Source: an uncultured Capnocytophaga sp.
GTDB lineage: Bacteria; Bacteroidota; Bacteroidia; Flavobacteriales; Flavobacteriaceae
Length of the DNA: 26,629 bases
Assembly: GCF_938029845.1 (NCBI RefSeq)
Contig: NZ_CALHGG010000065.1
Location: 1-26,629 of the forward strand
Reading direction: 5' to 3'
Shown: positions 7,211 to 14,438 of the stretch, piece after piece
How positions within the stretch are numbered: the first letter of the stretch is position 1
How the letters are laid out: each line of letters begins with the position of its first letter
Made by a program: the position numbers and the translations under genes
The notes under the pieces: generated by a model
The model's input: only the letters and a program-made list of their open reading frames with translations
Database searches by the model: none
What the model was told of the DNA's origin: nothing

Positions 7211-9160
7211 TTAAACTTCTGTTGAGAAAGGTCGTATGTTCTTATTAATTTCTTTTTGTATAAGGGTAATGAAATCGGCTATTTTCATAGTACCTAGGTC
7301 TTCCCCCCCGTGGCGACGTACCGAAAGAGTGCCATTCTTTTCCTCCTCTTCCCCTACGATAAGCATATAAGGGAATTTCTGGGTTTCAGCCTCACGTATT
7401 TTCTTACCAATGGTCTCATTGCGGTTATCTACATGAGGGCGTAAATCGGCCTCTTGCAAGAGTTGGGCTACCTTTTGGGCATATCCCTCATATTTTTCAC
7501 TGAGAGAAAGGATATTCACCTGCTCTGGTACCAACCAAAGTGGCAAGTTACCTGCTGTATGCTCTAAGAGAATAGCTACAAAGCGCTCCATACTACCGAA
7601 AGGTGCACGGTGAATCATCACAGGACGGTGTAGCTCATTATCAGCTCCTTTGTACCATAGATCAAAGCGTTCTGGTAGGTTGTAATCCACTTGGATAGTT
7701 CCTAGCTGCCAGCTTCTGCCTAGGGCATCCTTCACCATAAAGTCAAGCTTAGGACCATAGAAAGCAGCTTCGCCTGTTTCTATCACATAGGTAAGGTTCT
7801 TCTCCTTAGCAGCATTGATAATAGCGTTTTCAGCCTTAGCCCAATTCTCATCGGTTCCTATGTACTTAGATAAGTTCTCTGGATCGCGCAAAGATACCTG
7901 TGCGGTAAAGTTTTCAAATCCTAGAGACCCAAACACATATAATACCAAGTCGATCACATGCTTGAACTCTGTATCAAGCTGCTCTGGTGTACAGAAGATA
8001 TGGGCATCGTCTTGAGTAAAACAACGTACACGGGTAAGTCCGTGCAATTCACCACTCTGTTCGTAGCGATATACGGTACCAAATTCTGCGAAACGCCTAG
8101 GTAAGTCCTTATAACTCCATGGGTGAGAGTTGTATATCTCACAGTGGTGTGGACAGTTCATTGGTTTGAGCAAGTATTCCTCTCCTTCGTTAGGGGTTGC
8201 AATAGGTTGGAAACTATCCTTACCATATTTTTCCCAGTGCCCTGAGGTTACATATAAGTTCTTATGACCAATATGCGGAGTTACTACTTGTTCGTAGCCT
8301 GCTTGTTTCTGTGCTTTGCGTAAGAATGCCTCCAAGCGTTCTCTTAGGGCAGCTCCTTTGGGCAACCACAAGGGTAATCCTTGTCCTACCTTGTTGGAGA
8401 AAGTAAAGAGTTCCAACTCCTTACCGAGCTTACGGTGATCACGCTTTTTAGCCTCTTCCAAGAGAGTAAGGTATTCGGTCAAGTCCTTTTGCTTAGGGAA
8501 AGAGATACCATACACACGTGTAAGCTGCGGATTGTTCTCATTACCACGCCAGTAAGCACCTGCTACACTGAGGATTTTTACCGCTTTTACGAAGCCTGTA
8601 TTGGGTATGTGTCCTCCCCTACATAAGTCTGTAAAGGTGCTATGATCACAGAAAGTAATAGACCCATCTTCCAAAGCTTCAATAAGTTCTGTTTTGTATT
8701 CGTTCTTTCCCTGATAGTAAGAAAGTGCTTCTGCCTTGCTCACTGGGTGCATCTTAAATTCATACTTGCCACGAGCTATTTCCAGCATCTTAGCCTCAAT
8801 AGCAGGGAAATCTTTGTCTGTTATTGTATTTCCATTGAAATCCACATCATAATAGAATCCACTAGCAATGGCAGGCCCTATGGTAAGCTTGATATTAGGA
8901 TAAAGTTCCTCCAAAGCTTGGGCTAATATATGCGCGGAAGAGTGCCAAAAGGCTTTCTTTCCTTCGGGACTATCCCACGTGTATAACACCAAACTACCGT
9001 CCGTCTCAAGGGGCGTAACTGTCTCAACTGTTTTACCATTGAAGCTGGCAGATATTACATTACGTGCCAAGCCTTCACTAATACTAAGAGCTACTTCAGC
9101 AGGGGTTGTCCCCTTCTTATATTCCTTGACTGAACCGTCAGGCAGTGTAATTTTTATCAT
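7211..9160 (-). CDS. thrS: threonyl-tRNA synthetase
   Basis: Charges tRNA-Thr. Counting from the ATG at 9160 (649 residues): a TGS domain (1-60), an editing domain with H-S-S-A-H (73-77) and C-R-G-G-H (180-184), and a class II catalytic core from about 245. The core has the zinc ligands Cys336 (M-N-C-P-H-H), His387 and His517, motif 2 near 364-381 and motif 3 [10 protein letters not shown] (517-526). An anticodon-binding domain follows from about 545. An ATG at 9214 would add 18 residues, but the promoter (-33 and -7 boxes, 9188-9219) lies over that extension, so 9160 is the real start. First gene of the thrS-infC-rpmI-rplT operon. Confidence 0.97.
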   Translation of the reverse strand: MIKITLPDGSVKEYKKGTTPAEVALSISEGLARNVISASFNGKTVETVTPLETDGSLVLYTWDSPEGKKAFWHSSAHILAQALEELYPNIKLTIGPAIASGFYYDVDFNGNTITDKDFPAIEAKMLEIARGKYEFKMHPVSKAEALSYYQGKNEYKTELIEALEDGSITFCDHSTFTDLCRGGHIPNTGFVKAVKILSVAGAYWRGNENNPQLTRVYGISFPKQKDLTEYLTLLEEAKKRDHRKLGKELELFTFSNKVGQGLPLWLPKGAALRERLEAFLRKAQKQAGYEQVVTPHIGHKNLYVTSGHWEKYGKDSFQPIATPNEGEEYLLKPMNCPHHCEIYNSHPWSYKDLPRRFAEFGTVYRYEQSGELHGLTRVRCFTQDDAHIFCTPEQLDTEFKHVIDLVLYVFGSLGFENFTAQVSLRDPENLSKYIGTDENWAKAENAIINAAKEKNLTYVIETGEAAFYGPKLDFMVKDALGRSWQLGTIQVDYNLPERFDLWYKGADNELHRPVMIHRAPFGSMERFVAILLEHTAGNLPLWLVPEQVNILSLSEKYEGYAQKVAQLLQEADLRPHVDNRNETIGKKIREAETQKFPYMLIVGEEEEKNGTLSVRRHGGEDLGTMKIADFITLIQKEINKNIRPFSTEV

Positions 9161-9187
9161 TGGTGTAATAGTTGTTAAAAAACTCGG

Positions 9188-9219
9188 CAAAAATAAAGCT
9201 TTTTTTGGTAGCATCCAAA
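9188..9219 (-). promoter_or_regulatory. Bacteroidota promoter of the thrS-infC-rpmI-rplT operon
   Basis: Minus strand: TTTG (9216-9219), 20 bases, then TATTTTTG (9188-9195). This fits the TTTG / TAnnTTTG pattern of Bacteroidota sigma factors. The -7 box is 27 bases before the ATG at 9160, leaving a short leader with no room for a T-box or other riboswitch. Confidence 0.75.
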
Positions 9220-9692
9220 TTTTTTCACAGTTTTTTCTTTTCTTGTAATTTTTTACTGCTTTACTCCCATTTTGAAAAACGGATCCTATGGATTTTCTAT
9301 GTATATTGTAATTATATGGCTGTGATTTTTACAGATGGTTACACATTTTTTTATTTTATATATTATTGAAAATCAAATGATTAAAATAAGTCACTATACT
9401 TTTTTCTCCGTGGAATTCTGTGGAATCTGGGGGAAAATATGATTTTACTTATATCGAACTCGTGTCAATTAAGAAGCCGTTTACTTTTTCTTTGGCAAAT
9501 TATCATTTTTTTTGTAACTTGCCACCCTCTATCGAAAATATTTGAACTATATCTTTCTTATTTTGCGAATATAGTACTTTTTTCAATAAGAGTTTATTCA
9601 AAAATAATTCAAACAGCGGTATAGTATCATTCTCGAAAGAGATATCTATTCAGGTACAACTATTTGGAAGTTAAAGAGATAAAAACAGAACT
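9220..9692. other. AT-rich intergenic stretch without a convincing gene
   Basis: After the thrS promoter there are about 470 bases with many short T and A runs. The one local oddity is a direct repeat of TGTGGAAT-like units near 9410-9430 (GTGGAATTC, TGTGGAATC). Short ORFs here start without context and show no protein-like composition. No clean TAnnTTTG box precedes the gene at 9693. It marks the left edge of the AT-rich accessory segment. Confidence 0.5.
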
Positions 9693-10223
9693 ATGAAAAG
9701 AATAATATTTTTTCTTCTATTACTGACATCTATATCTTGCTCTAAAAATATAAAAATAAAAAAAGTAAGTAATAATTCTTTTGAAAATGATGTATATATA
9801 GACAGTCAAGGTTGCCAATATATAAAGATAACGGAAGATTATAAGCAAGTAAAAGATAATCTTTTTGAAGATGAACAAGGAAATTTGTATATACAAGGCA
9901 CTAATAATATGATCTTTTACTATTCTCGCCCGATATATATATCAGAGCTTTACGATATGAACTCTAATAAATTAAAAATAAAGGACATTCTAGATAGAGA
10001 TACGTATGAAAAATTAGCAGATACAGGTTTTTCGAGAGATAAGCAATTCTTATACCTACTAAAAGAGTGGTCAGACAGATGGGAATTACATATTATTAGC
10101 AAAGAGCCCGATAAATATAAACTTATTTGGAAAAATTGCAGATATTATCTTTATTCTGATGGTAAATATTATTTGAATCAAGACGTTTTTACAGATGAAG
10201 AACTGAATATGCCTCAAAAATAA
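9693..10223 (+). CDS. putative lipoprotein of unknown function
   Basis: 176 residues. The N-terminus is a lipoprotein signal peptide: M-K-R, a run of F/L, then L-T-S-I-S-C with Cys16 as lipidation site. The mature part is rich in Asp, Lys and Tyr. It has short D-x-Q-G units (D-S-Q-G-C near 37-41, D-E-Q-G-N near 61-65) and, near 113-121, R-D-K-Q-F-L-Y-L-L, faintly like the D-K-N-x-V-Y units of DKNYY proteins. That resemblance is weak. It is the first of five head-to-tail plus-strand genes or remnants up to 12821, 10 bases before the broken ORF at 10234. AT-rich, unlike the housekeeping genes on both sides. Function unknown. Confidence 0.75.
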   Translation: MKRIIFFLLLLTSISCSKNIKIKKVSNNSFENDVYIDSQGCQYIKITEDYKQVKDNLFEDEQGNLYIQGTNNMIFYYSRPIYISELYDMNSNKLKIKDILDRDTYEKLADTGFSRDKQFLYLLKEWSDRWELHIISKEPDKYKLIWKNCRYYLYSDGKYYLNQDVFTDEELNMPQK

Positions 10224-10233
10224 CAAAATAACA

Positions 10234-10405
10234 ATGAAAAGATTTCTAATTATTATTTCATTACTTATAGCCCCCTCAATGTATGGGCAATATTATGAAA
10301 AGAGAGCTTATTGACAGTAAAATATTTGCTCCTGAAGGAGCTCACTATCCTATAAAAAAGGAAACACACCTATTAAGTACTCCAAAAAGATATGAAAACC
10401 TATGA
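10234..10405 (+). pseudogene. remnant of a small secreted-protein gene, frameshifted
   Basis: The ATG at 10234 opens a clear signal peptide (M-K-R-F-L-I-I-I-S-L-L-I-A-P-S-M-Y-G-Q) but stops at TGA 10312-10314 after 26 codons. A second frame open from at least the ATG at 10295 carries on to TGA 10403-10405, with L-I-D-S-K-I-F-A-P-E-G and ending T-P-K-R-Y-E-N-L. The likeliest reading is a small secreted gene disrupted by a frameshift near 10295-10312. It lies 10 bases after the lipoprotein gene. Its end loosely resembles the E-L-I-D-H-K and S-P-K-R-L parts of the next gene, so it may be a shrunken paralogue, but that is speculative. Confidence 0.55.
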
Positions 10406-10446
10406 AAAAATATAACTTATGAAAAAATATAACTTATGAAAAAACT
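10401..10446 (+). repeat. 17-bp tandem repeat, 2.7 copies, carrying start codons
   Basis: TATGAAAAAATATAACT occurs at 10401-10417 and 10418-10434, with a partial third copy TATGAAAAAACT at 10435-10446. Each unit carries an ATG. Because 17 is not a multiple of three, each ATG opens a six-codon ORF (M-K-K-Y-N-L) that ends in the ATGA of the next unit. The third ATG is the start of the gene at 10436. Confidence 0.85.
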
Positions 10447-11076
10447 AATAATAAAAATTGTAATAATATTATTCATATTTCTATTTTATAAGGGATTAAA
10501 AAGTCGAATTACGGAAAAATACTATATCAATACAACCGTAGGATATTATAATGTAACAGATAAAATATTAAAAGATGGTTATAAGTGGGTAGATGAAAAT
10601 CGTCTTATAAATCCCGATCCTATGAAGTTTGATTATAATGAGTTACTCTTAATAAAAGAAACTCTATACACATTTGTAATTAAAAGCTATCCAGACTTAC
10701 CTGAAAATATTCTAAAAAATATAAAAGAAATTACAATTGAAGAAATAAAAAAATCCCTTATATTTTTACAGGATATCTCCATTGTTTTGACAAAGATGTC
10801 TATCTGTTTAATATAGAAAGCAATAATAAATCGTATAATGTATATGTGATAAAGTATAAAACCATGGAAGGAGTATACAAGGACGGGGAACTAATAGATC
10901 ATAAATTAGTAAAAAAGATTCGTTTTGAAAATGAAAAATGGTATAGAAATTTTTATGAAACAGAGGACGAATATAACAAAAACAAATATTCTATACAAAA
11001 AACATCAACTCCCCAATTTTTAGTAGATGAATCTTTTAATCCTTCTCCTAAAAGATTGTGGAAAATTTTAAAATAA
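10436..11076 (+). pseudogene. small membrane-anchored protein gene, split by a -1 frameshift at A7
   Basis: The first frame (10436-10816) gives M-K-K-L-I-I-K-I-V-I-I-L-F-I-F-L-F-Y, a signal anchor, then a polar body to about residue 106, followed by an out-of-frame tail. The -1 frame is open across the junction (Y-I-F-T-G-Y-L-H-C-F-D-K-D-V-Y-L-F-N) and runs to the stop at 11076, giving about 213 residues together. The switch maps to the seven A at 10747-10753, read A_AAA_AAA in the first frame, a -1 slippery heptamer. It is either a lost A in a once intact gene, a sequencing error, or slippage. No known family. It ends 8 bases before the next gene. Confidence 0.7.
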
Positions 11077-11084
11077 TAGAAAAG

Positions 11085-11864
11085 ATGAAAATATTGGTTT
11101 TAGTAAGTCTTTGTAGTTTATTATGTAAATGCAATGGACAAATCATTGAAAAAAGAGAAAACGTAACAAATAGTACTAAAAAAACGGAAAAAATAAATAA
11201 AAAATTAGATGTTGATGTAATAAAATCAAAAGGAAATGTTCTATATCAAGTGGAAACATTAACAGATAGTCAACCTATTAATGAGTATCGGTATTTTATT
11301 CAAGATAATACTAAATCTGTGTTAATTGAGGGAAATGAAAATTCTGGTTTTATTGAAAAAATTAACTACAAAATGTCTTCTGATGTAGAATATAATAATT
11401 ATTCAGGAAAAGGAGATTTGATTAATTATTCTCTTCAATCTATTTATGGGTTTAAAAAAGAAGAAAAAGAGTACAATTCTGAGGGGCATTTAATATCATA
11501 TATTAATTACGAGAAAGAATTTAATTTCAAATGGATAGAAGTTCAAAAGTATCTACAATCATTAGAAGTTCAGACAGATATTGAATCATTAAAGAAAATA
11601 GCCAATTTTCATATTGGACGAATTTTTATGAACAAACTGGATGATTCTTTAAAAAATGAAATTCCGCTTATTGTTAAAAAAATATGGATAATAGAGGGAG
11701 TGGAAGCAATTTATAAAAATCATAAAGGAATATTTTACATTTATTTAGACGGAGATACAGGAGAAGAACTACTTGTAAAACAATTTTTAGGCAAAAAATC
11801 AGGAGATGATGGTGTTGGAACTTATGCTGACTTCAAAGTAATATATTCTAAAAAAGAAAAATAA
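11085..11864 (+). CDS. secreted hypothetical protein with PepSY-like end, possibly 3'-truncated
   Basis: 259 residues from the ATG at 11085. An upstream in-frame GTG at 11058 lies inside the preceding gene and is less likely. The N-terminus is a signal peptide (M-K-I-L-V-L-V-S-L-C-S-L-L) with Cys13 and Cys15 but no good lipobox. The C-terminal part has Y-L-D-G-D-T-G-E-E-L, like the last strand of PepSY-type domains and like Y-I-D-G-N-T-G-E-I-L in the next gene, so the two look like diverged paralogues. After the TAA at 11862 the same frame continues as readable protein to a TAA at 12003-12005, with two more stops inside. The present stop may therefore be a truncation. Function unknown. Confidence 0.7.
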   Translation: MKILVLVSLCSLLCKCNGQIIEKRENVTNSTKKTEKINKKLDVDVIKSKGNVLYQVETLTDSQPINEYRYFIQDNTKSVLIEGNENSGFIEKINYKMSSDVEYNNYSGKGDLINYSLQSIYGFKKEEKEYNSEGHLISYINYEKEFNFKWIEVQKYLQSLEVQTDIESLKKIANFHIGRIFMNKLDDSLKNEIPLIVKKIWIIEGVEAIYKNHKGIFYIYLDGDTGEELLVKQFLGKKSGDDGVGTYADFKVIYSKKEK

Positions 11865-11898
11865 AAATCCTCTTCTACTTCCTACCTCACTTATAACA

Positions 11899-12000
11899 GC
11901 AAAACCTATACCGAAGAAGAATGGAAAGCCTTTGAATAGGAGTAATGGAAGAAATACCAAGCTAAGAGGAGTAAAAAAGGCTTTTTTGATTGGCTCTTCG
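11899..12000 (+). repeat. direct repeat copy A: relic C-terminal coding tail
   Basis: This segment is about 90 percent identical by eye (roughly ten substitutions, one 1-base gap) to 12781-12880. It is in frame with the 11085 gene and reads K-T-Y-T-E-E-E-W-K-A-F-E, TAG, E, TAA, then W-K-K-Y-Q-A-K-R-S-K-K-G-F-F-D-W-L-F-G and TAA at 12003-12005. It looks like the decayed C-terminus of a longer protein. The next gene starts 18 bases after the final TAA, the spacing expected if that had been the original stop. Confidence 0.8.
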
Positions 12001-12023
12001 GGTAATCTAAAATATAATATAAA

Positions 12024-12821
12024 ATGAAAAAAATACTTATAATCACTTTCTTTCTATCTATAGGAGCCTTTGCCCAAGATAGTATTATTAATTATATAAA
12101 AAATAATCCAATAAAATATTTTGATATTAAATCCTTTGAAAAAGATAACGAAACACGAGAAGATATTAAATTATTCTATAATGAACGAGGGGATCATTTT
12201 GAACAATTTATGAGTAGTGTAGACAAGGGGCATTTTATAGAAAATGAAACAAAGAAAAATTCTCCTATTAGCATAGCAAGAAATTATTATTCTAATGGTG
12301 TATTATATTATGAAACTATATTCTTTTTTAATTTTAAAATAGACACTACAAAAAAATATAATAAACTGGGACTTTTAAAAGAAACTATTAATAATGATAA
12401 AAATTATGCATTCAGTGTAAGTTCTCTTTGTCAATTAATGAAAAAGGAATATAATGTAGATCTGATGACCATACAGAATCATTTTTCAAGAGATTATAAC
12501 CCGGACGTAAATTATGATGTGATGAGGATGTTTGTAGAGGAAATTGGTAAATATTGTTATATTGTAATTTTATATAGTAATCCACTTCCCCCAGATGGTG
12601 ATTTTTATCCTCGAAGACTAATCTATATAGATGGTAATACAGGAGAAATTCTTTGTGAAGAAGAGGTTTTTTTATGGTTATTAGGGGGAGAGAATATACC
12701 TAAATCAAAGTCTTCTTTTCCCTCAAAAGAAGAATATCTTAAAAAGATAAAAGGGACTCCTAAAACCACCACTTTCAATGGCAAAACCTATACTGAAGAA
12801 GAGCGGAAAGCCTTTGAATAG
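12024..12821 (+). CDS. secreted hypothetical protein with PepSY-like end, paralogue of the 11085 gene
   Basis: 265 residues with a standard signal peptide (M-K-K-I-L-I-I-T-F-F-L-S-I-G-A-F-A, cut before Q-D). The middle has Y-Y-S-N-G-V-L-Y-Y-E, a YwqK/MORN-like unit. The C-terminal third has R-L-I-Y-I-D-G-N-T-G-E-I-L like its neighbour. It ends G-K-T-Y-T-E-E-E-R-K-A-F-E at a TAG (12819-12821) that aligns exactly with the TAG in the tail of the preceding gene. Readable sequence follows behind the stop as well. AT-rich and lysine-rich. No known family, and the function is unknown. Confidence 0.75.
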   Translation: MKKILIITFFLSIGAFAQDSIINYIKNNPIKYFDIKSFEKDNETREDIKLFYNERGDHFEQFMSSVDKGHFIENETKKNSPISIARNYYSNGVLYYETIFFFNFKIDTTKKYNKLGLLKETINNDKNYAFSVSSLCQLMKKEYNVDLMTIQNHFSRDYNPDVNYDVMRMFVEEIGKYCYIVILYSNPLPPDGDFYPRRLIYIDGNTGEILCEEEVFLWLLGGENIPKSKSSFPSKEEYLKKIKGTPKTTTFNGKTYTEEERKAFE

Positions 12822-12880
12822 GAGCAATGGGAAAAATACCAAACTAAGAGGAGTAAAAAAGGCTTTTTGATAGGCTTTTT
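12781..12880 (+). repeat. direct repeat copy B: 3' end of the 12024 gene and post-stop tail
   Basis: Counterpart of 11899-12000. It starts in the last codons of the 12024 gene and continues behind TAG 12819-12821 as E-Q-W-E-K-Y-Q-T-K-R-S-K-K-G-F. There one T is missing relative to copy A, so the F-F-D-W-L-F-G end is out of frame. The shared TAG implies that the stop predates the duplication or was spread by gene conversion. Confidence 0.8.
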
Positions 12881-12894
12881 GTCAAAAAATATCA

Positions 12895-12902
12895 CTACCT
12901 TT
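12895..12902 (+). promoter_or_regulatory. -7 promoter box (TACCTTTG) for DUF721 and C-S lyase genes
   Basis: TACCTTTG matches TAnnTTTG and sits 14 bases before the ATG at 12917, just after the relic tail of copy B. The -33 position is only T-rich, with no clear TTG at 19-20 bases. Confidence 0.55.
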
Positions 12903-12916
12903 GTAAGCAAAAAAAG

Positions 12917-13222
12917 ATGAGTAGCTATAATCTAAGATATAATGCCGAAACCCCTTTAAAAGATGTCATCTTGGCTATCTTTAAAAGATACAATCTCAAC
13001 TATGGGATTGACAAAGTGCGTGTCAAAGAGGCATGGGTAGAGGTCATGGGAAAAACCATTGTAAGATACACAGTAAATGTACGCCTACAAGGAAATAGAT
13101 TATATGTTACCCTCAATAATGCCTCTCTTCGGGAGGATTTGAATTATGGGAAGAGCAAATTGGTAAATATGCTTAATGAACACCTACAAAAAGAAGTTGT
13201 CAAGGATATTATTTTCTTGTAG
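12917..13222 (+). CDS. DUF721 (DciA-related) family protein
   Basis: 101 residues, small and basic, with the DUF721 pattern: an N-terminal helix containing L-K-D-V-I-L-A-I-F, then V-K-E-A-W-V-E-V-M-G-K-T-I, and L-Y-V-T-L-N-N-A-S-L-R-E-D-L, in which an L-x-V-x-x-x-S-x-x-x-x-x-L strand-helix motif is visible. DUF721 is related to DciA, which helps load the replicative helicase in bacteria without DnaC. That role in Bacteroidota is an inference. It lies 20 bases before the C-S lyase gene and probably shares its transcript. Composition returns to that of the housekeeping genes. ATG start overlaps the end of the post-stop frame of the preceding gene. Confidence 0.85.
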   Translation: MSSYNLRYNAETPLKDVILAIFKRYNLNYGIDKVRVKEAWVEVMGKTIVRYTVNVRLQGNRLYVTLNNASLREDLNYGKSKLVNMLNEHLQKEVVKDIIFL

Positions 13223-13242
13223 CCTAAAAACATTTTTAACCT

Positions 13243-14406
13243 ATGAAATATAATTTTGACGAGATTATTGACCGAAAGGGTACCGATGCTTTGAAATTAG
13301 AGGCATTGCTCCCACGCTGGGGGCGTGAGGACTTGATTCCTATGTGGGTAGCCGATATGGATTTCAAAACCCCTCCCTTCATTGTGGACGTTATAAAAAA
13401 GCGTATAGAATGTGAAATCTTTGGCTATACAGAGAAACCTCACGCTTGGTACCAATCCATTATTGATTGGCAAGAGCGTCGCCACCAATGGACAATCACC
13501 AAAGAGATGATTTCCTTCGTCCCTGGGGTAGTACCCGCTATTGTAATGGCTGTGGAGGCTTTCACCCAAGTAGGTGACCCTGTGCTTATCCAACCGCCTG
13601 TATATTACCCTTTTGCGGCTGCTATTCGCAATACAGGACGAAAAGTAGTTACCAATCCCCTACTACTCAAGGACGGACAATATCAGATTGATTTTGAGGA
13701 TTTCGAAGAAAAGGCAAAGGGCTGTAAGCTCTTTATTCTCTGTAACCCTCATAACCCAGGAGGACGTGTATGGAAAAAAGAAGAATTAGAGCGATTGGCA
13801 GCTATCTGTCTCAAACATAAGGTCTTAATGATTTCTGACGAGATTCACGCCGACCTTACGCTTCCTCCTTACCAGCATACCCCTTTGGCTACTCTATCAA
13901 AGGAAGTGGCAGAAAACTGTGTAACTTTCTCTTCAGCTAGCAAAACCTTCAATATGGCAGGATTGGCTAGTGCTTATGCAGTTATCCCCAATGCCGAGAT
14001 AAGACAAAAATTCTTAGATAAGACCGTAGGCTATATGCTCACCGATGGAAATGTCTTTGCTTTCCAAACCACGGTAGCAGCCTATGAACAAGGCGAAGAA
14101 TGGCTCAGCCAGCTCTTGAGCTACATACAAGGAAATATTGATTTCCTTACTCAATATATTGACCAACATCTCCCTAAAGTAAAATACATTGTCCCTCAAG
14201 CCTCCTACTTGATCTTCTTAGATTTCAGACAGTTGGGACTTTCACAGAAGGAACTTGTCTCTCTCTGTACCAACCAAGCCCACTTAGCTCTAGTGGATGG
14301 TAGTGTCTTCGGAAAAGAAGGTATAGGCTTTATGCGTATCAACTTGGCTTCTCCACGCTCTGTAATTGAAAAGGCAGCAGAACAGTTGTTAACGATTGGT
14401 CAGTAG
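13243..14406 (+). CDS. MalY/PatB family PLP-dependent C-S lyase (cystathionine beta-lyase type)
   Basis: 387 residues, fold type I aminotransferase family. The N-terminus R-W-G-R-E-D-L-I-P-M-W-V-A-D-M-D-F (25-41) is the PatB/MalY signature. C-N-P-H-N-P-G-G (167-174), S-D-E-I-H-A-D (198-204) and S-A-S-K-T-F-N-M-A-G (231-240), with PLP-binding Lys234, complete the active site. F-M-R-I-N near the C-terminus supplies the carboxylate-binding Arg. The family cleaves cystathionine or cysteine to pyruvate, ammonia and a thiol or H2S. The true substrate cannot be told from sequence. Probably co-transcribed with the DUF721 gene. It converges on mltG with only 7 bases between the stops. ATG start. Confidence 0.94.
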   Translation: MKYNFDEIIDRKGTDALKLEALLPRWGREDLIPMWVADMDFKTPPFIVDVIKKRIECEIFGYTEKPHAWYQSIIDWQERRHQWTITKEMISFVPGVVPAIVMAVEAFTQVGDPVLIQPPVYYPFAAAIRNTGRKVVTNPLLLKDGQYQIDFEDFEEKAKGCKLFILCNPHNPGGRVWKKEELERLAAICLKHKVLMISDEIHADLTLPPYQHTPLATLSKEVAENCVTFSSASKTFNMAGLASAYAVIPNAEIRQKFLDKTVGYMLTDGNVFAFQTTVAAYEQGEEWLSQLLSYIQGNIDFLTQYIDQHLPKVKYIVPQASYLIFLDFRQLGLSQKELVSLCTNQAHLALVDGSVFGKEGIGFMRINLASPRSVIEKAAEQLLTIGQ

Positions 14407-14438
14407 TTAGTGGTTAGTTATTAGTCATTAGTTTTTTG
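14405..14438. repeat. TTAGT micro-repeat reaching into the end of mltG
   Basis: Repeated TTAGT-type units (TAGTTAGTGG, TTAGTTATTAG, TCATTAG) span the gap between the C-S lyase and mltG. On the minus strand they encode the last residues of MltG (L-M-T-N-N). Same texture as the stretches near 150-197 and 4577-4612. Confidence 0.55.

Noticed and set aside
9161..9214. 18-residue N-terminal extension of ThrRS
   Set aside because: The -33 and -7 promoter boxes lie over it, and the TGS domain starts with the M-I-K-I-T-L at 9160.
10401..10446. Tandem repeat as a CRISPR
   Set aside because: The units are directly adjacent with no spacers, 17 bp long, and no cas genes are present.
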